Positions 9,252 to 17,812 of a DNA stretch of 64,000 nucleotides are shown here, one piece after another; the stretch's first letter is position 1; the number at the start of each line of letters is the position of its first letter. Below the pieces are notes generated by a model. The model saw only the letters and a list, made by a program, of their open reading frames with translations, did no database searches and was not told where the DNA came from. The DNA comes from Eutreptiella sp. 'Long Island Sound 2002'. Lineage: Eukaryota > Euglenozoa > Euglenophyceae > Eutreptiales > Eutreptiaceae. The translations under genes were made by a program, and so were the position numbers. The stretch spans positions 45,271,621-45,335,620 of the forward strand of contig OZ038391.1 of NCBI GenBank assembly GCA_964036045.1, in the 5' to 3' direction.

Positions 9252-11024
9252 CGGCACGGAACACGCCGTGCATGGGGTTAGTGGACCGGAGACCGGTTGT
9301 ATGCCGTAACCTGGCCATGGGGTTCTGGGTACCGCTTCAGTACTGGAGCGCCCAGGACTCCGCGTGGAAGAAGCACTGGGGTCCGCATCAGGGTTTGATG
9401 TGGATCCATTGCCCCCGATGGGACATTCCAAGGGCGGTAGCGAAGATTTGCAAGTACCGCTCCAAGGCAGTGCTGGTTGTTCCTATGGGATGCACCGAGG
9501 AGGAAAGCACCCGAGATTGGGTGGTCTCATTGACCAACATGACCTTAAACAAGGTTGTCCTACCGGCTGGAGAGAGTGTCTATCAGGACGCTAAGGGACA
9601 GCCCATGCCACCCCAGAGATGGCCAACGGAATTCCACTACGTGGATGGGGGCCTTGAACAGGCCGACACCACGGACTTCGTGTGTGTCAACCGCATCATA
9701 GCGGAGCCATGGCGGCAATGCTTTGCGGTTTCCCCTGTTGACATGGGAGAATCGGAGGACCCCCTCACTGAAGAGGAGTTGGATCTGGTTCAGGGGTATA
9801 TGGATCAGCCCTTTCACGACTGGGGAAGCCAGCGTGAGGGCAAGGGCCAGGACAAAGCCTGGTGGGAAGTGGACTCGATCGTCTCTGGTTCCTATGATGG
9901 GAATACTTTCGTAAAGAGGGTGCTGGACCACATGTCCAGCCAGGACGAGCCCCTCGGCGGCAACCCACCCACCTACGGCGACCTGTTCCGAGGCAAGACC
10001 AGAGGTGGCCCTTCGGGCCACCTGGGAAGACTACCTGAGCGGAAACCGAGTGCGGTCGCTACCCATCAAGTAAGCTCAGTGGTCCAGGTGCCCGGAAAAG
10101 CCAAGGCGGAGTCCGATGAGTGCCCCAAGATCCAGGCATTGAGGGCCAGGCTGAAGCAGAAATATGGTGAAACCTTCTTCAGCGGAGAACCTTTGTTTCT
10201 CCCACCGGTGCGTGGACCGTATGGCGAGGCCAAGATACAACTGAAGCAGGACCCCCGTGGGAATCCACACCGGGAGTTCGCCCTGAGGGGCGAGAGGAAG
10301 GAGGCCATGGAGAAGATCCTCCGTGATTTCATCGAGAGAGGCTGGCTTGAGCCGTGCCACTCCGAGTGGGCCTCCCCATGCTTCGTCGTCCCCAAGTAGG
10401 TGGCCGGTGAGTGGCGGCTCGTGGTCGACTACCGCAGCCTAAACGCCCAAACGCAGCATGACAGCTATACGCTGCCCCTCATTGAGGACATGCTGCAAAA
10501 ACAACACCGGCGGAGGATCTTCACGGTGATCCACCTGAAACATGGTTATCATCAGATGCCTCTCGCCGAGGAGTCCCGTGCCTGCACAGCCATGAGCACC
10601 CCACTTGGACCTCTCCAGTGAAAGGTGATGCCCATGGGCGTTACCAACGGCAATGCGGCTTTTCAGCGGATGCTGGAGAACCTGCTTGAGCCGGTGCGTG
10701 ACTGTGCGGACCCCTTTGTGGACGACGTGATCATCGCGTCAGGGGACCCCAGTATGAGCTATGAGGAGCTCCTGGAGGCACATGAGAGGGACGTCACCCG
10801 ACTGCTGGACCTTCTGGTTCGGCACAAACTCACGGGCAGCAGTGACAAGACCACCATTGCGGTAAGCGAGGTGGTCTTCGCTGGCCACGTAGTTGGGAAC
10901 GGGCAGCGGAAGACCATACCTGGCAAGGTGGCTGCGATTGAGCACTGGGAAAAGCCCAAAACGGTCTCTGAGCTACGGGCGTACTTGGGGTTCTGCAACT
11001 ACTACTCGGGGTATATCAAGATGT
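9252..11024 (+). pseudogene. pol: LTR-B pol, left fragment: linker and N-terminal reverse transcriptase
   Basis: Reading starts abruptly at the border of LTR-A. The linker matches LTR-A pol. The reverse transcriptase start (ERGWLEPCHSEWASPCFVVP) is followed by a TAG at 10397-10399 where LTR-R has a lysine codon. RT continues with LVVDYR, then a TGA at 10619-10621 where the right-hand duplicate has TGG. The FVDD catalytic motif lies near 10717-10728. The fragment stops at YSGYIKM, where N1 is inserted. The last 628 bases (10397-11024) are duplicated at 33391-34018. Confidence 0.85.
10397..11024 (+). repeat. Left copy of 628-bp target duplication flanking N1
   Basis: Matches 33391-34018 base for base in length, with roughly 15-20 substitutions by eye. 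The repeat ends exactly at the two ends of N1. It is a piece of LTR-B reverse transcriptase, so it is a duplication of target sequence and not an element terminus. The TAG at its start is in both copies and so predates N1, whereas the TGA at 10619 is only in this copy. Confidence 0.85.
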
Positions 11025-13568
11025 GAGGTTCGAGGTTTGTTTTTTGCGGGTACTAGATGCCTTTTGGCCCCGGGGGGCCACCTGGTCGGGCCAGGTGATA
11101 TCCTCCCAACTGGGTCCTAGTGGGGGGCCCTCCAAGACGCACCTCCTGCCTGGTGGCGGAGTCCCCCGGGTTCACCGGGCTGGGAGCCCCGTCCTTCCCC
11201 GGCTTCCCCGTTTCGCCACTCCCCGGTCAGTGCATCAATTCGCAGCCGTGGCTGCGGGCGCTTACCCACTGCGTCACCCCCCTAATGCGTGGTCGCCCGG
11301 GGAGCCGGCGCCGCCGGGCCCGTGCTACTGGCTTGTCGCCAGTGGGACCCCCTTGGGCTGGCGCGGAGGCTGCCTAGCCTAGGGGTTGGGGCGTGGCGCT
11401 GTGCGCCACTACTGCCTTGGCGGGTACAGTGCCCCGTCAGTGTGTGCGCGGCGCTCGCGGCCGGTTTGGGGGGTTCGGGCCGGTACCTGGTGTTGTGTCT
11501 CTCTCGTTTCCCATTCCTGCCCCGCGTGTTCCGCGCTGCGTGTGGCGGGCCGTCCCGTCCGGGTGTCCCTTATCCTCGCTTGCTGGTACGCCATTCCACG
11601 CGGTCTGTGCGTTCCGCGCGCTCGGTCCGGTTGCCCTTCTGGTAGTCCCCGCGTGCCCCTTTCGTGTGTGTGCGCTCAAGCTCCCGCAGCGTCTGCCCCC
11701 CCCCCGTCTGGGTGGTGTGGCGTGCGCATCTCGCGTGGTCCCGGCACTGGGCGCTGGTAGGGCCGTTCCACGTGGTCCGTGCCCCTCCGCGTGTCCTGCC
11801 CCGGATCCTTGCTCCGTCTGGCGTGCTTGGGGGGGGGCGGTCCGGTCCCGGTTCCCCCCTACTGGGCTTGGGGTTGTGGGGGTGGCGGTAGGGGGTCCCC
11901 GGGGGGGGTGCCTTCTACTGTTGTGGGGGCGTCTGGGGTCAGGCGCTCCCCCTCCCCCGACTGCCCGTCCACTGGGCGGGCTGTTGGGGTCCGCGATCCA
12001 CGTGTTGTGGGCGCGGGCGTGCGGGTGTGGGGGCTCTTCCCTGTCCCCTCGGCCTGCACGCCCTGTGGGGGCTGCGCGCCGCGGGGCGGGTCCGTGGTGT
12101 TCGTGTGCCGGGGGGCGGGCGGGGCGGGGGGGCGTGCGCCGTACCCCCCCGTTTGTGCGGCCGGGGGGGGGCCTGTAGGGCGGGGGGTCGCTCTGCCTCA
12201 TTCCGTCCCTCTGCCTTCCCTGGGCAGGCAACAAAGCGGGTGTCACTGGCGTTGTGCTGTCCATGGGGGGCGTGGCCCCCCATATCACTCTTTTTCTGGG
12301 CGCGATCTGTGCGGCGTCCTGGCGCGCTGGCGCGGGCTCGCTTGTTCTCCGCGGCCCCCATGGGAGCCGGCGGCTGGGGCGTGGGGGCGGGTCGCGCTCC
12401 GGCTCCTCTCTTTGGCGGGGGGGGGACCATCCCCCCTGCCTCGGGAGGTGGGGGCTGGGTCCCCCGTGGCTTGCGGGCCGGTGGGGGGGTGGGGGGTGGT
12501 GCGTCGCGCCGCGGCCTCCCTGCTCTGCTTCTGGGTGGCGGCCTGCGGTACTCAATCCTGGCCCCCCTCGTGTCGTCGGCGCACTGCTTTCCGGCGTGCG
12601 CGTGCGGTCGGGGTCGCGGGGCCGCCCAGGGGTGGGGGCAGGTGAGGGGCGGCCCCTGGACCGCTCCCCCGGGGGCCCCTGCAGACCTGAACCCCCCCTC
12701 TGCCCTCCCTGAGTGGGCTGTGGTCACGGGAGGGTCATGTGGGGCGCGGCCCCCATACTGTTCCGTTGCGCGCGTTGCTCCGGCACGCTGGTGTGGACGC
12801 TGCGTGCCCCCCCGGGGTATACTCGTGCCGTGGGGGTTGCCGCGCGGCCGCGGGCGTCGGCCGCGGTCCGGTCGGCCGCCGACGGGTCAGTGCGGCGGGG
12901 GGGGGGGGGGAGGGGGGGGGAACCCCCCCGCCCTGGTTCGCGCGCTTGTCTTCCCCGGGCCGGCCTCTGATAAGGCCGCTCCGTTTGCGCCGTCCTGGGC
13001 GTCGCCGGTCCGCTGTCGGCCGCCAGCAGGCAGGGCGTGTGGGCGCCTGCCTCGGCCGTGGTGCCCCCGCACCCCGGGTGCAGCGGCCTCTTCGGGGGGG
13101 GTGTGGGGCCGCCGTTTCTTCGGTCCGCCTCCGTCCGCTCTTGGGCCTGAGTGGGAGGGGGGGGGGGAGTGGGGGGGGCCCTCTGGTCCCCTGGCGACGC
13201 CTCCTGACGGCCGGGGGGGGGGCGGCGGCATGGCGGTCCCGGCCCCGGGGGCCAGCCATCGGCTGGGGGGTCGCACCCTTCCCCCGCCCCCCTCTACCTA
13301 GAGCTGGACCCTCGTGCAGGCCCTCGCTGGGGCCCCTCATCCCCACGGCCGCCGTCGCGCGGCGCTGGCCGGCCGGGGGCGGCCGCGAGGGTTAGCGGGC
13401 AGCGGTTAGCGGGCTGTCAGGCAGCTGGTTCCCCCCCGCGCTCGTTGTCTCCGCCGTCCCTCCCGCGGGAGGTCGCGCGCTCTCCTGCGTCATGCCGTAC
13501 CGTGGCGGGGGCGTGGGTCGGGGGGCCCAGCTCCCCCCCCCACTTTCTCGCGTCCGCCGTCTGGGCCC
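11025..13568 (-). other. N1 3' noncoding region with hairpins and C-runs
   Basis: About 2.5 kb after the last ORF. It is very GC-rich, and in the sense strand it is dominated by runs of C up to 13 bases (seen as G-runs on the plus strand, for example 12897-12920). Numerous long ORFs in all frames here are composition artefacts. Near the 3' end lies a stretch resembling a tRNA box A and a small GCAGCC/GGCTGC hairpin (about 11225-11290 on the minus strand). The terminal hairpins are at 11079-11097 and 11066-11079, followed by the tail. The same region is found in N2 (37412-39806) and N3. Confidence 0.7.
11066..11097 (-). other. Two adjacent 3'-terminal hairpins of the N family (N1 copy)
   Basis: Sense strand: CACCTGG-loop-CCAGGTG (7-bp stem), immediately followed by GGCCCC/GGGGCC. 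They lie 30-40 bases before the 3' end in N1, N2 (39728-39759) and N3 (51053-51084). By analogy with LINE 3' stem-loops they may be recognised by the reverse transcriptase. Confidence 0.65.
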
Positions 13569-14564
13569 TCAACTGCGCCGTTGCTTGTGTGGGGGCTGGG
13601 GCTGTGGCGGCGGCGGGTTGCGCCAGCGGTAGCGCCAGTGGGCGAGGGCGCTGCGCAAGGCCCGGGGGAGCCAGTTGTTGGTGTCCGCATCCGTGATGCG
13701 GAGCACCGCTCCCCCTTCCAGAAAGGCCGGCCACGTCGGCTCCCTGTCGGGCCACGCCGCCCGGATCACTGACCTGAGGACCCTCTCATGGTCCTCTGGG
13801 GCAGCCCACCCCCCCGGGGGTACCTCTCGGTTTCCTCCGTCTCTCCGGAGGAGCACGGCATTGAAGGGCCGGTTCCTCAACCCCCTGGTGGTCCCCTGGT
13901 TGGCCCAGCAGAACCACCCGTACACCTCCCCCACCAGGGGGAGGGCCTCCTCCCCCAGAGGATCCGGGACCGTGCTCCAGTCCCGGTCCCACGGCCGGGC
14001 CCCCTCTGCCCCTCGCGCCGGCTCCCCTCGCTGCCCCTGTGCCTGCGGCGCCGATGCCGCGCCCCGCCCCCCCTCCGCCGAGGCCATCCGCGCTGGCTCC
14101 GCTCTCGGCGCGGGGGGGGCTGGCTGGTGCTGGGGTCGTGGGGGTTGGGGGGGGACGAGCTCCCCGGCGTCAGGGTCGATGTTGTAGAGGTGGTGGTGGT
14201 GGTAGTGGTGGTGGTGGTGGTGGTGGGTGTGGTGCGCCGGCATCTGTTGGATGCCGGGGGGGATGCACCTCACCGGCTGCACGTCCGGCTGCGGGGGCGC
14301 CCCGCTCCCCGCCCCCCTCCCTTCGGCTTGCCCTCCCTCCCGGGCTCCCATGCCCCGTCCCGTCTGTCCCTTGTGGCCCGCGGCGCCCTTGCCCTTGCCC
14401 TTGGGCCCCTTTCCAGCCCCCTGCCAGTGCCGCGGGTCCCGCCCCCCGTCCCCCACGCCCTGGCCCGCCTGCTCGCCCACCGCCCCTCGCCCCGCCCCCT
14501 GCACCTGGGCTCCCTGCCCGCGCCCCTGCGCGCCCTTCCCGTGCCCTGGTCCCTTCCCGGCCCC
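13569..14564 (-). CDS. N1 ORF E: Gly/Lys/Gln-rich, His-tract protein with conserved C-terminal domain
   Basis: The frame is open from just after a TAG (14567-14565) to the stop at 13569. It has no clear ATG at its beginning. In order it shows a Gly/Gln/Lys/Arg-rich basic segment, the motif PPGIQQMP, a long His tract encoded near 14170-14225, YNIDPDAGEL, a Pro/Ala/Glu linker and a globular ~120-residue C-terminal domain (WDRDW, VYGWFCWANQG, VPPGGW, ITDADTNNWLPRAL, HWRYRWR). It ends with PPHKQRR. The same protein occurs in N2 and N3, and a related C-terminal domain ending PPHKRRR occurs in N4. The frame also continues upstream through the TAG into the downstream part of ORF D, so D and E may be one protein. 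A nucleic-acid-binding, ORF1/Gag-like role is a guess from composition. Confidence 0.55.
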   Translation of the reverse strand, partial: GAGKGPGHGKGAQGRGQGAQVQGAGRGAVGEQAGQGVGDGGRDPRHWQGAGKGPKGKGKGAAGHKGQTGRGMGAREGGQAEGRGAGSGAPPQPDVQPVRCIPPGIQQMPAHHTHHHHHHHYHHHHLYNIDPDAGELVPPQPPRPQHQPAPPAPRAEPARMASAEGGRGAASAPQAQGQRGEPARGAEGARPWDRDWSTVPDPLGEEALPLVGEVYGWFCWANQGTTRGLRNRPFNAVLLRRDGGNREVPPGGWAAPEDHERVLRSVIRAAWPDREPTWPAFLEGGAVLRITDADTNNWLPRALRSALAHWRYRWRNPPPPQPQPPHKQRRS

Positions 14565-14567
14565 CTA

Positions 14568-15871
14568 CCCTGAGTCGCGCCGTTCGCTGCCTGCGCTCTG
14601 CTCCCCCCCGCTGCTGCGCCCTTGCTCCTTGCCGCGCCAGCCCTGGCCTGCTCCTTGCGCGCGCTCTTAGGCACTTTCCCTGTCACCTCCTGCCCCCCGC
14701 TCCGCGCTCCCGTGGCTGGCACGCAGCTCTGCCTGCGCGCCCTCCCCTCCTTCCTGGATCACGCGCCGGGCGTCCTGCTGTCGTTGCAGCTGCGGCAGCG
14801 TGACGCCCGGCGGCGAGCGCTCGGGCGCCGGGGGGCGTACGTGCCTCGACCGCCCCGGGGGGAAGGGCTTGGGGGGGAACTGCTTGGGGGGGCTGTTGTG
14901 GGTGTGGGTGGGGTTGGCGTGGGCGCGGTCCTTCGCGCTCTCCCTGCCCACTGCTGCTGCGGCGGCGGCCGCCGGCGAGGCGCCCGTGGCCCGTGCGGGG
15001 CCCTTCCCCTGCCTTGCGGCGTGCTGGGGGTTTCGGCGTGGCCGGCCGAGGTGGTGGCGCGGCCCGCCAGGGCCGCGGTCGCAACCCCTCGCGCGCCCTC
15101 CTCGCTCTCCTCCGCTGGTGTGGCGGCCGCCGGCGAGGCGCCCGTGGCCCGTGTGGGGTCCGTCCCCCGCTTTCGCGGCGTGCTGTGGGTCGCGACGTGG
15201 CCGGCCGAGGCGGTGGCGCGGCCCGCTGGGGCCGCGGTCGCAACCCCTCGCGCGCCCTCCTCGCTCTCCTCTGCCGCTGTGGCGGCCGCCAGCGAGGCGC
15301 CCGTGGCCCGTGCGGGGTCCGTCCCCCGCTTTCGCGGCGTGCTGGGGGTCGCGGCGTGGCCGGCCGAGGCGGTGGCGCGGCCCGCCGGGGCCGCGGTCGC
15401 AACCCCTCGCGCGCCATCCTCGCTCTCCTCTGCAGCTGCGGTAGCCCTCGGCGATGCGCCCGGTTCCTGCGCCGGGGCTACCCCCCGTGTCGGCGGCGTG
15501 CCGGGGGCCGCGGTCGGGGCCGCGGCCTGGCTTGCTGGGGCTGCGGTCTCCACTTCCTGCGCGTCTGGGGCCCCCTCCCGGGGCGGGGCGGCAGGGCTTG
15601 CTGCTTGGGCGGCGGGGGCGGTCACCTCGGCTGGCTCAGGTTCCCGGGCCGGCGGCGGCGGCCCGACCAGCACCGCCGCCTCCGCCAGCCTCCGCTCCTC
15701 GCGCTCCGCGAGGGTCTCCCCCGTCCACTCCGGGGAGGCTGGGGAGCGGGAGCGGGACCGGCGGTGGTGGCGGTCGTCCCGCTGGGGGGAGCCATCGGAG
15801 TCTGCCATCACTGTTATCCTGGTAGGCATGCGTGGTGGCAGGCGCGCCCTTCCCACTACCTCCTGGTGCAT
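14568..15871 (-). CDS. N1 ORF D: SR-motif protein with 159-bp tandem repeats, frame-disrupted
   Basis: The ATG at 15871 overlaps the stop of ORF C as TGATG. The N-terminal region has an RSRSRSP motif and an acidic LAEREERRLAEAAV helix. Next come about three copies of a 53-residue Ala/Glu/Pro/Ser repeat, period 159 bp (about 15480-15000, checked at the recurring GCGCGCCCTC near 15091, 15250 and 15409). Comparison with N2 suggests a one-base indel near 15020 that moves N1 out of frame. In the correct frame the sequence continues with GRESAKDRAHANPTHTH and TLPQLQRQ...ARRVIQEGGEGAQAEL, then a TAA near 14668 where N2 has CAG. The frame-1 ORF runs on to a stop at 14759. It is low-complexity and unrecognised. 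Confidence 0.5.
15000..15480 (-). repeat. 159-bp coding tandem repeat in N1 ORF D
   Basis: About three units of 159 bp, each encoding an Ala-rich acidic 53-residue repeat. The same array is present in N2 at about 35520-35990. Confidence 0.75.
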
Positions 15872-16458
15872 CAGTGCCGTGCCGTGGGCAGTGCCGTGTG
15901 ATGCTCTGCGGGGGGGAGGGGGGGAGGGGGTGGGGGGCCGGCTGTGGCGTCAGCCCCGCACGGCCGGGGGCCGGCGGCCATCCATCGGCATTGAGAGGGG
16001 AGGCGGGGGAGCCACGCGGCCCACGCGTCGCGCCACAGCTCCCAGTCTGGGGCGGGGCCCAGGGCCCTGAGCCCCCAGGGGTCGTCGGGTGGTGTCGGGG
16101 GGAGCCGCACTAGGTGGACCCCCGTAACGGAGGTGACCTCCTGTGTTCGCAGGAAGGTGTGTACTCCGTCCCGCGCCGCGGGCGCCGGGAGGGGGGGGCG
16201 GGGTACGGGTGCTGCCCCATAGAGGTGGGTGGGGGTGATCCCCAGGACCCGCCCTGGGTCCCCGCGGGTCGCGACGACGAGGAGGAGCAGGGGGGTGCCA
16301 GGGCACTCTTGCCAGAGGACCTGCCCCCTGTGGTGGGCACCCCTGGTTCTGGAGAGGGGGGGGGACAGGTCTGGGGTAGCCCAGCCGCGGGGCGTGTGCG
16401 TCGCCGGCGGGAGGGCGGGGCACCAAGTGGGCTCCCTGGGGAACGCCTCGCATACCAT
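15871..16458 (-). CDS. N1 ORF C: unknown 195-residue protein
   Basis: It starts at an ATG in a strong context (GCCATGG), three bases after the TAA of ORF B and in the same frame, and ends in a TGA that overlaps the ATG of ORF D (TGATG). The protein has a compact N-terminal part containing a hydrophobic LLLLVVATRGDPG strand and an EVTSVTGVHLVRL strand, then WELWRDAWAAWLP, and a Pro/His-rich end. I do not recognise a family. The tight stop/start spacing suggests translation coupled to its neighbours. Confidence 0.6.
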   Translation of the reverse strand: MVCEAFPREPTWCPALPPATHTPRGWATPDLSPPLSRTRGAHHRGQVLWQECPGTPLLLLVVATRGDPGRVLGITPTHLYGAAPVPRPPLPAPAARDGVHTFLRTQEVTSVTGVHLVRLPPTPPDDPWGLRALGPAPDWELWRDAWAAWLPRLPSQCRWMAAGPRPCGADATAGPPPPPPLPPAEHHTALPTARH

Positions 16459-16461
16459 GGC

Positions 16462-17103
16462 TTAGGGGGGGTTAGGCCTGGTGCCGTCGTACAGCGAGTT
16501 GGTCAGCTGGGGGCGGGCGGATGCCTCGTCCGCGCCTTCCACAAACACCGTGATCTCGCCCACCTCCAGGTCCTCGTCCGGTGGGTGTAGAAGGTGGAGC
16601 GACGCATCCAGCTCGGACACTCCCCCCGGGTACGTGGCCCGCGCCTGGTTCAGGTACGGGGCCGCGTCCCCGGGGTAGCGCGTCCTGAGGGCGTGCAGCA
16701 GGGCTGGGGCGCTGCTGCGGAGGGACATGGCAGACCCTGCTCCCGTCAGCCGCAGGGTGTCCCCCATGGACAGGGGCTGGCCCGACCGGTTGGACTCGCA
16801 CCACTCCATCCAGTGCCCATAGAGGGCCGCCTCCAGGCTGATGAGCCCCGGCTGGACGGCGTTCACGATCCGGTGCATCGCCGGGAGCAGCGTAAAGCCC
16901 CCCGCTCCGTTCAGGGCGCGGACGGCCGGGAGGGCGGTCTCGTTGAGGAAAGCCCTCGCACTGCCCGTCAGGTCACACCGTGCGGCAGTGTGCGCCTCGT
17001 GCGCCTCCGCCACCGCGTCCGTCACCAGGCCCCGGACGGCCGCCTCGTGCGCTTTGCGGCGGGCCCTGGTGTGTCCCGGCCCATCACCCCGTCGGCGTGG
17101 CAT
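16462..17103 (-). CDS. N1 ORF B: unknown 213-residue protein
   Basis: True ATG at 17103, about 40 bases after the stop of ORF 2. The gap contains a pyrimidine-rich stretch ending CAG. The N-terminus is basic (PRRRGDG...RARRKAH) and is followed by predicted helices (AAVRGLVTDAVAEAHEAH, FLNETALPAVRAL) and an acidic C-terminal segment (PPDEDLEVGEITVFVEGADE). Composition is normal for a globular protein, unlike ORFs D and E, so it is likely a real gene. No family was recognised. Its stop TAA is followed by GCC and the ATG of ORF C in the same frame. Confidence 0.65.
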   Translation of the reverse strand: MPRRRGDGPGHTRARRKAHEAAVRGLVTDAVAEAHEAHTAARCDLTGSARAFLNETALPAVRALNGAGGFTLLPAMHRIVNAVQPGLISLEAALYGHWMEWCESNRSGQPLSMGDTLRLTGAGSAMSLRSSAPALLHALRTRYPGDAAPYLNQARATYPGGVSELDASLHLLHPPDEDLEVGEITVFVEGADEASARPQLTNSLYDGTRPNPP

Positions 17104-17142
17104 GGTACTGCGGGCTCTGCAAAGGGCGGCGGCGGGTGGGGG

Positions 17143-17808
17143 TCAGGGCGCGAACACGTGCGACAGGTGCGCAACGGATGTGGGGTCCCGCAGGTGCACG
17201 TGGATCAACAGAAGGGCAGCGCCCGCGGGGCCCGCGCGTTCGTGTGAGGGGGTGTGTGCCCCCTCGATGCGCCGGTGCAGGGCCTCCTCCGCTGTGCGCC
17301 TGCGCGGGCCTGCGGGAGGCTCGGGCCAGGGGCACGCGGCAACCTGGGCGCACCGCGCGCACCTGTTGGCGCCTGTCGATGCTGCGGAGGACACCGTGTC
17401 ACATTCTCCGCAGAGCCGGCAGGTGTGTGGGAGGTGGGAGGGCGGCGACCAAGGGGCGAGATGGCGGAGCCAGAGGTCGTCCCAACTCTGTCGGAGGGGG
17501 TCCCGGATCTCCAGCAGGCGGGCGCGGACGCGGCGCCGGTAGTCCCTGCCAAGCGTCTTCCGCTGGACCTCCCGCCACGTGTCGTCGGGGAGGATCCCGT
17601 GGTCGTGGAAGGCGGCGATGAGGTCGTCCCACGCCGGGCGGGGGTGCCCATGGGGGGGGGTTGCCATGTACACGTGGCGCCCGGTGAGGTGACGCGTCAG
17701 CGCATCCCATCGGCACCCGTTCGCGGTGTCCCGGTGGAGGAGGGCCAGCAGGGTGCCGTCCGCAACTGCCTCCCATCCCACTCGCAGCCCTTCGCAGCCG
17801 TCCAGCTC
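17143..17808 (-). pseudogene. N1 ORF 2, C-terminal part (split by LTR-R)
   Basis: The coding frame continues in register from 30557-31057 once LTR-R and one copy of its 4-bp duplication are removed. This part has a helical region (DALTRHLTGRHVYM, WDDLIAAFHDHGILPDD) and a Cys-rich zinc-ribbon-like motif CRLCGEC...CARC around 17410-17360, and it ends HLSHVFAP. Residues upstream of 17808 in the same frame come from LTR-R and are not part of the gene. Function unknown; a nucleic-acid-binding or structural role is possible from the zinc motif. Confidence 0.65.
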
Positions 17809-17812
17809 CTGG
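17809..17812. repeat. 4-bp target duplication CTGG, left of LTR-R
   Basis: CTGG lies next to the 3' LTR end and is repeated at 30557-30560. It restores the ORF 2 frame of N1 when collapsed. Confidence 0.8.

Noticed and set aside
11393-13755. Many overlapping ORFs of 100-420 codons on both strands
   Set aside because: They lie in C/G-run sequence with almost no AT-rich stop codons, overlap in all frames and have Pro/Arg/Gly/Ala-only composition; their frames are not conserved in N2 and N3.
15000-15480. The 159-bp and 189-bp repeats as CRISPR-like arrays
   Set aside because: The repeats are coding, contiguous without spacers and frame-preserving.
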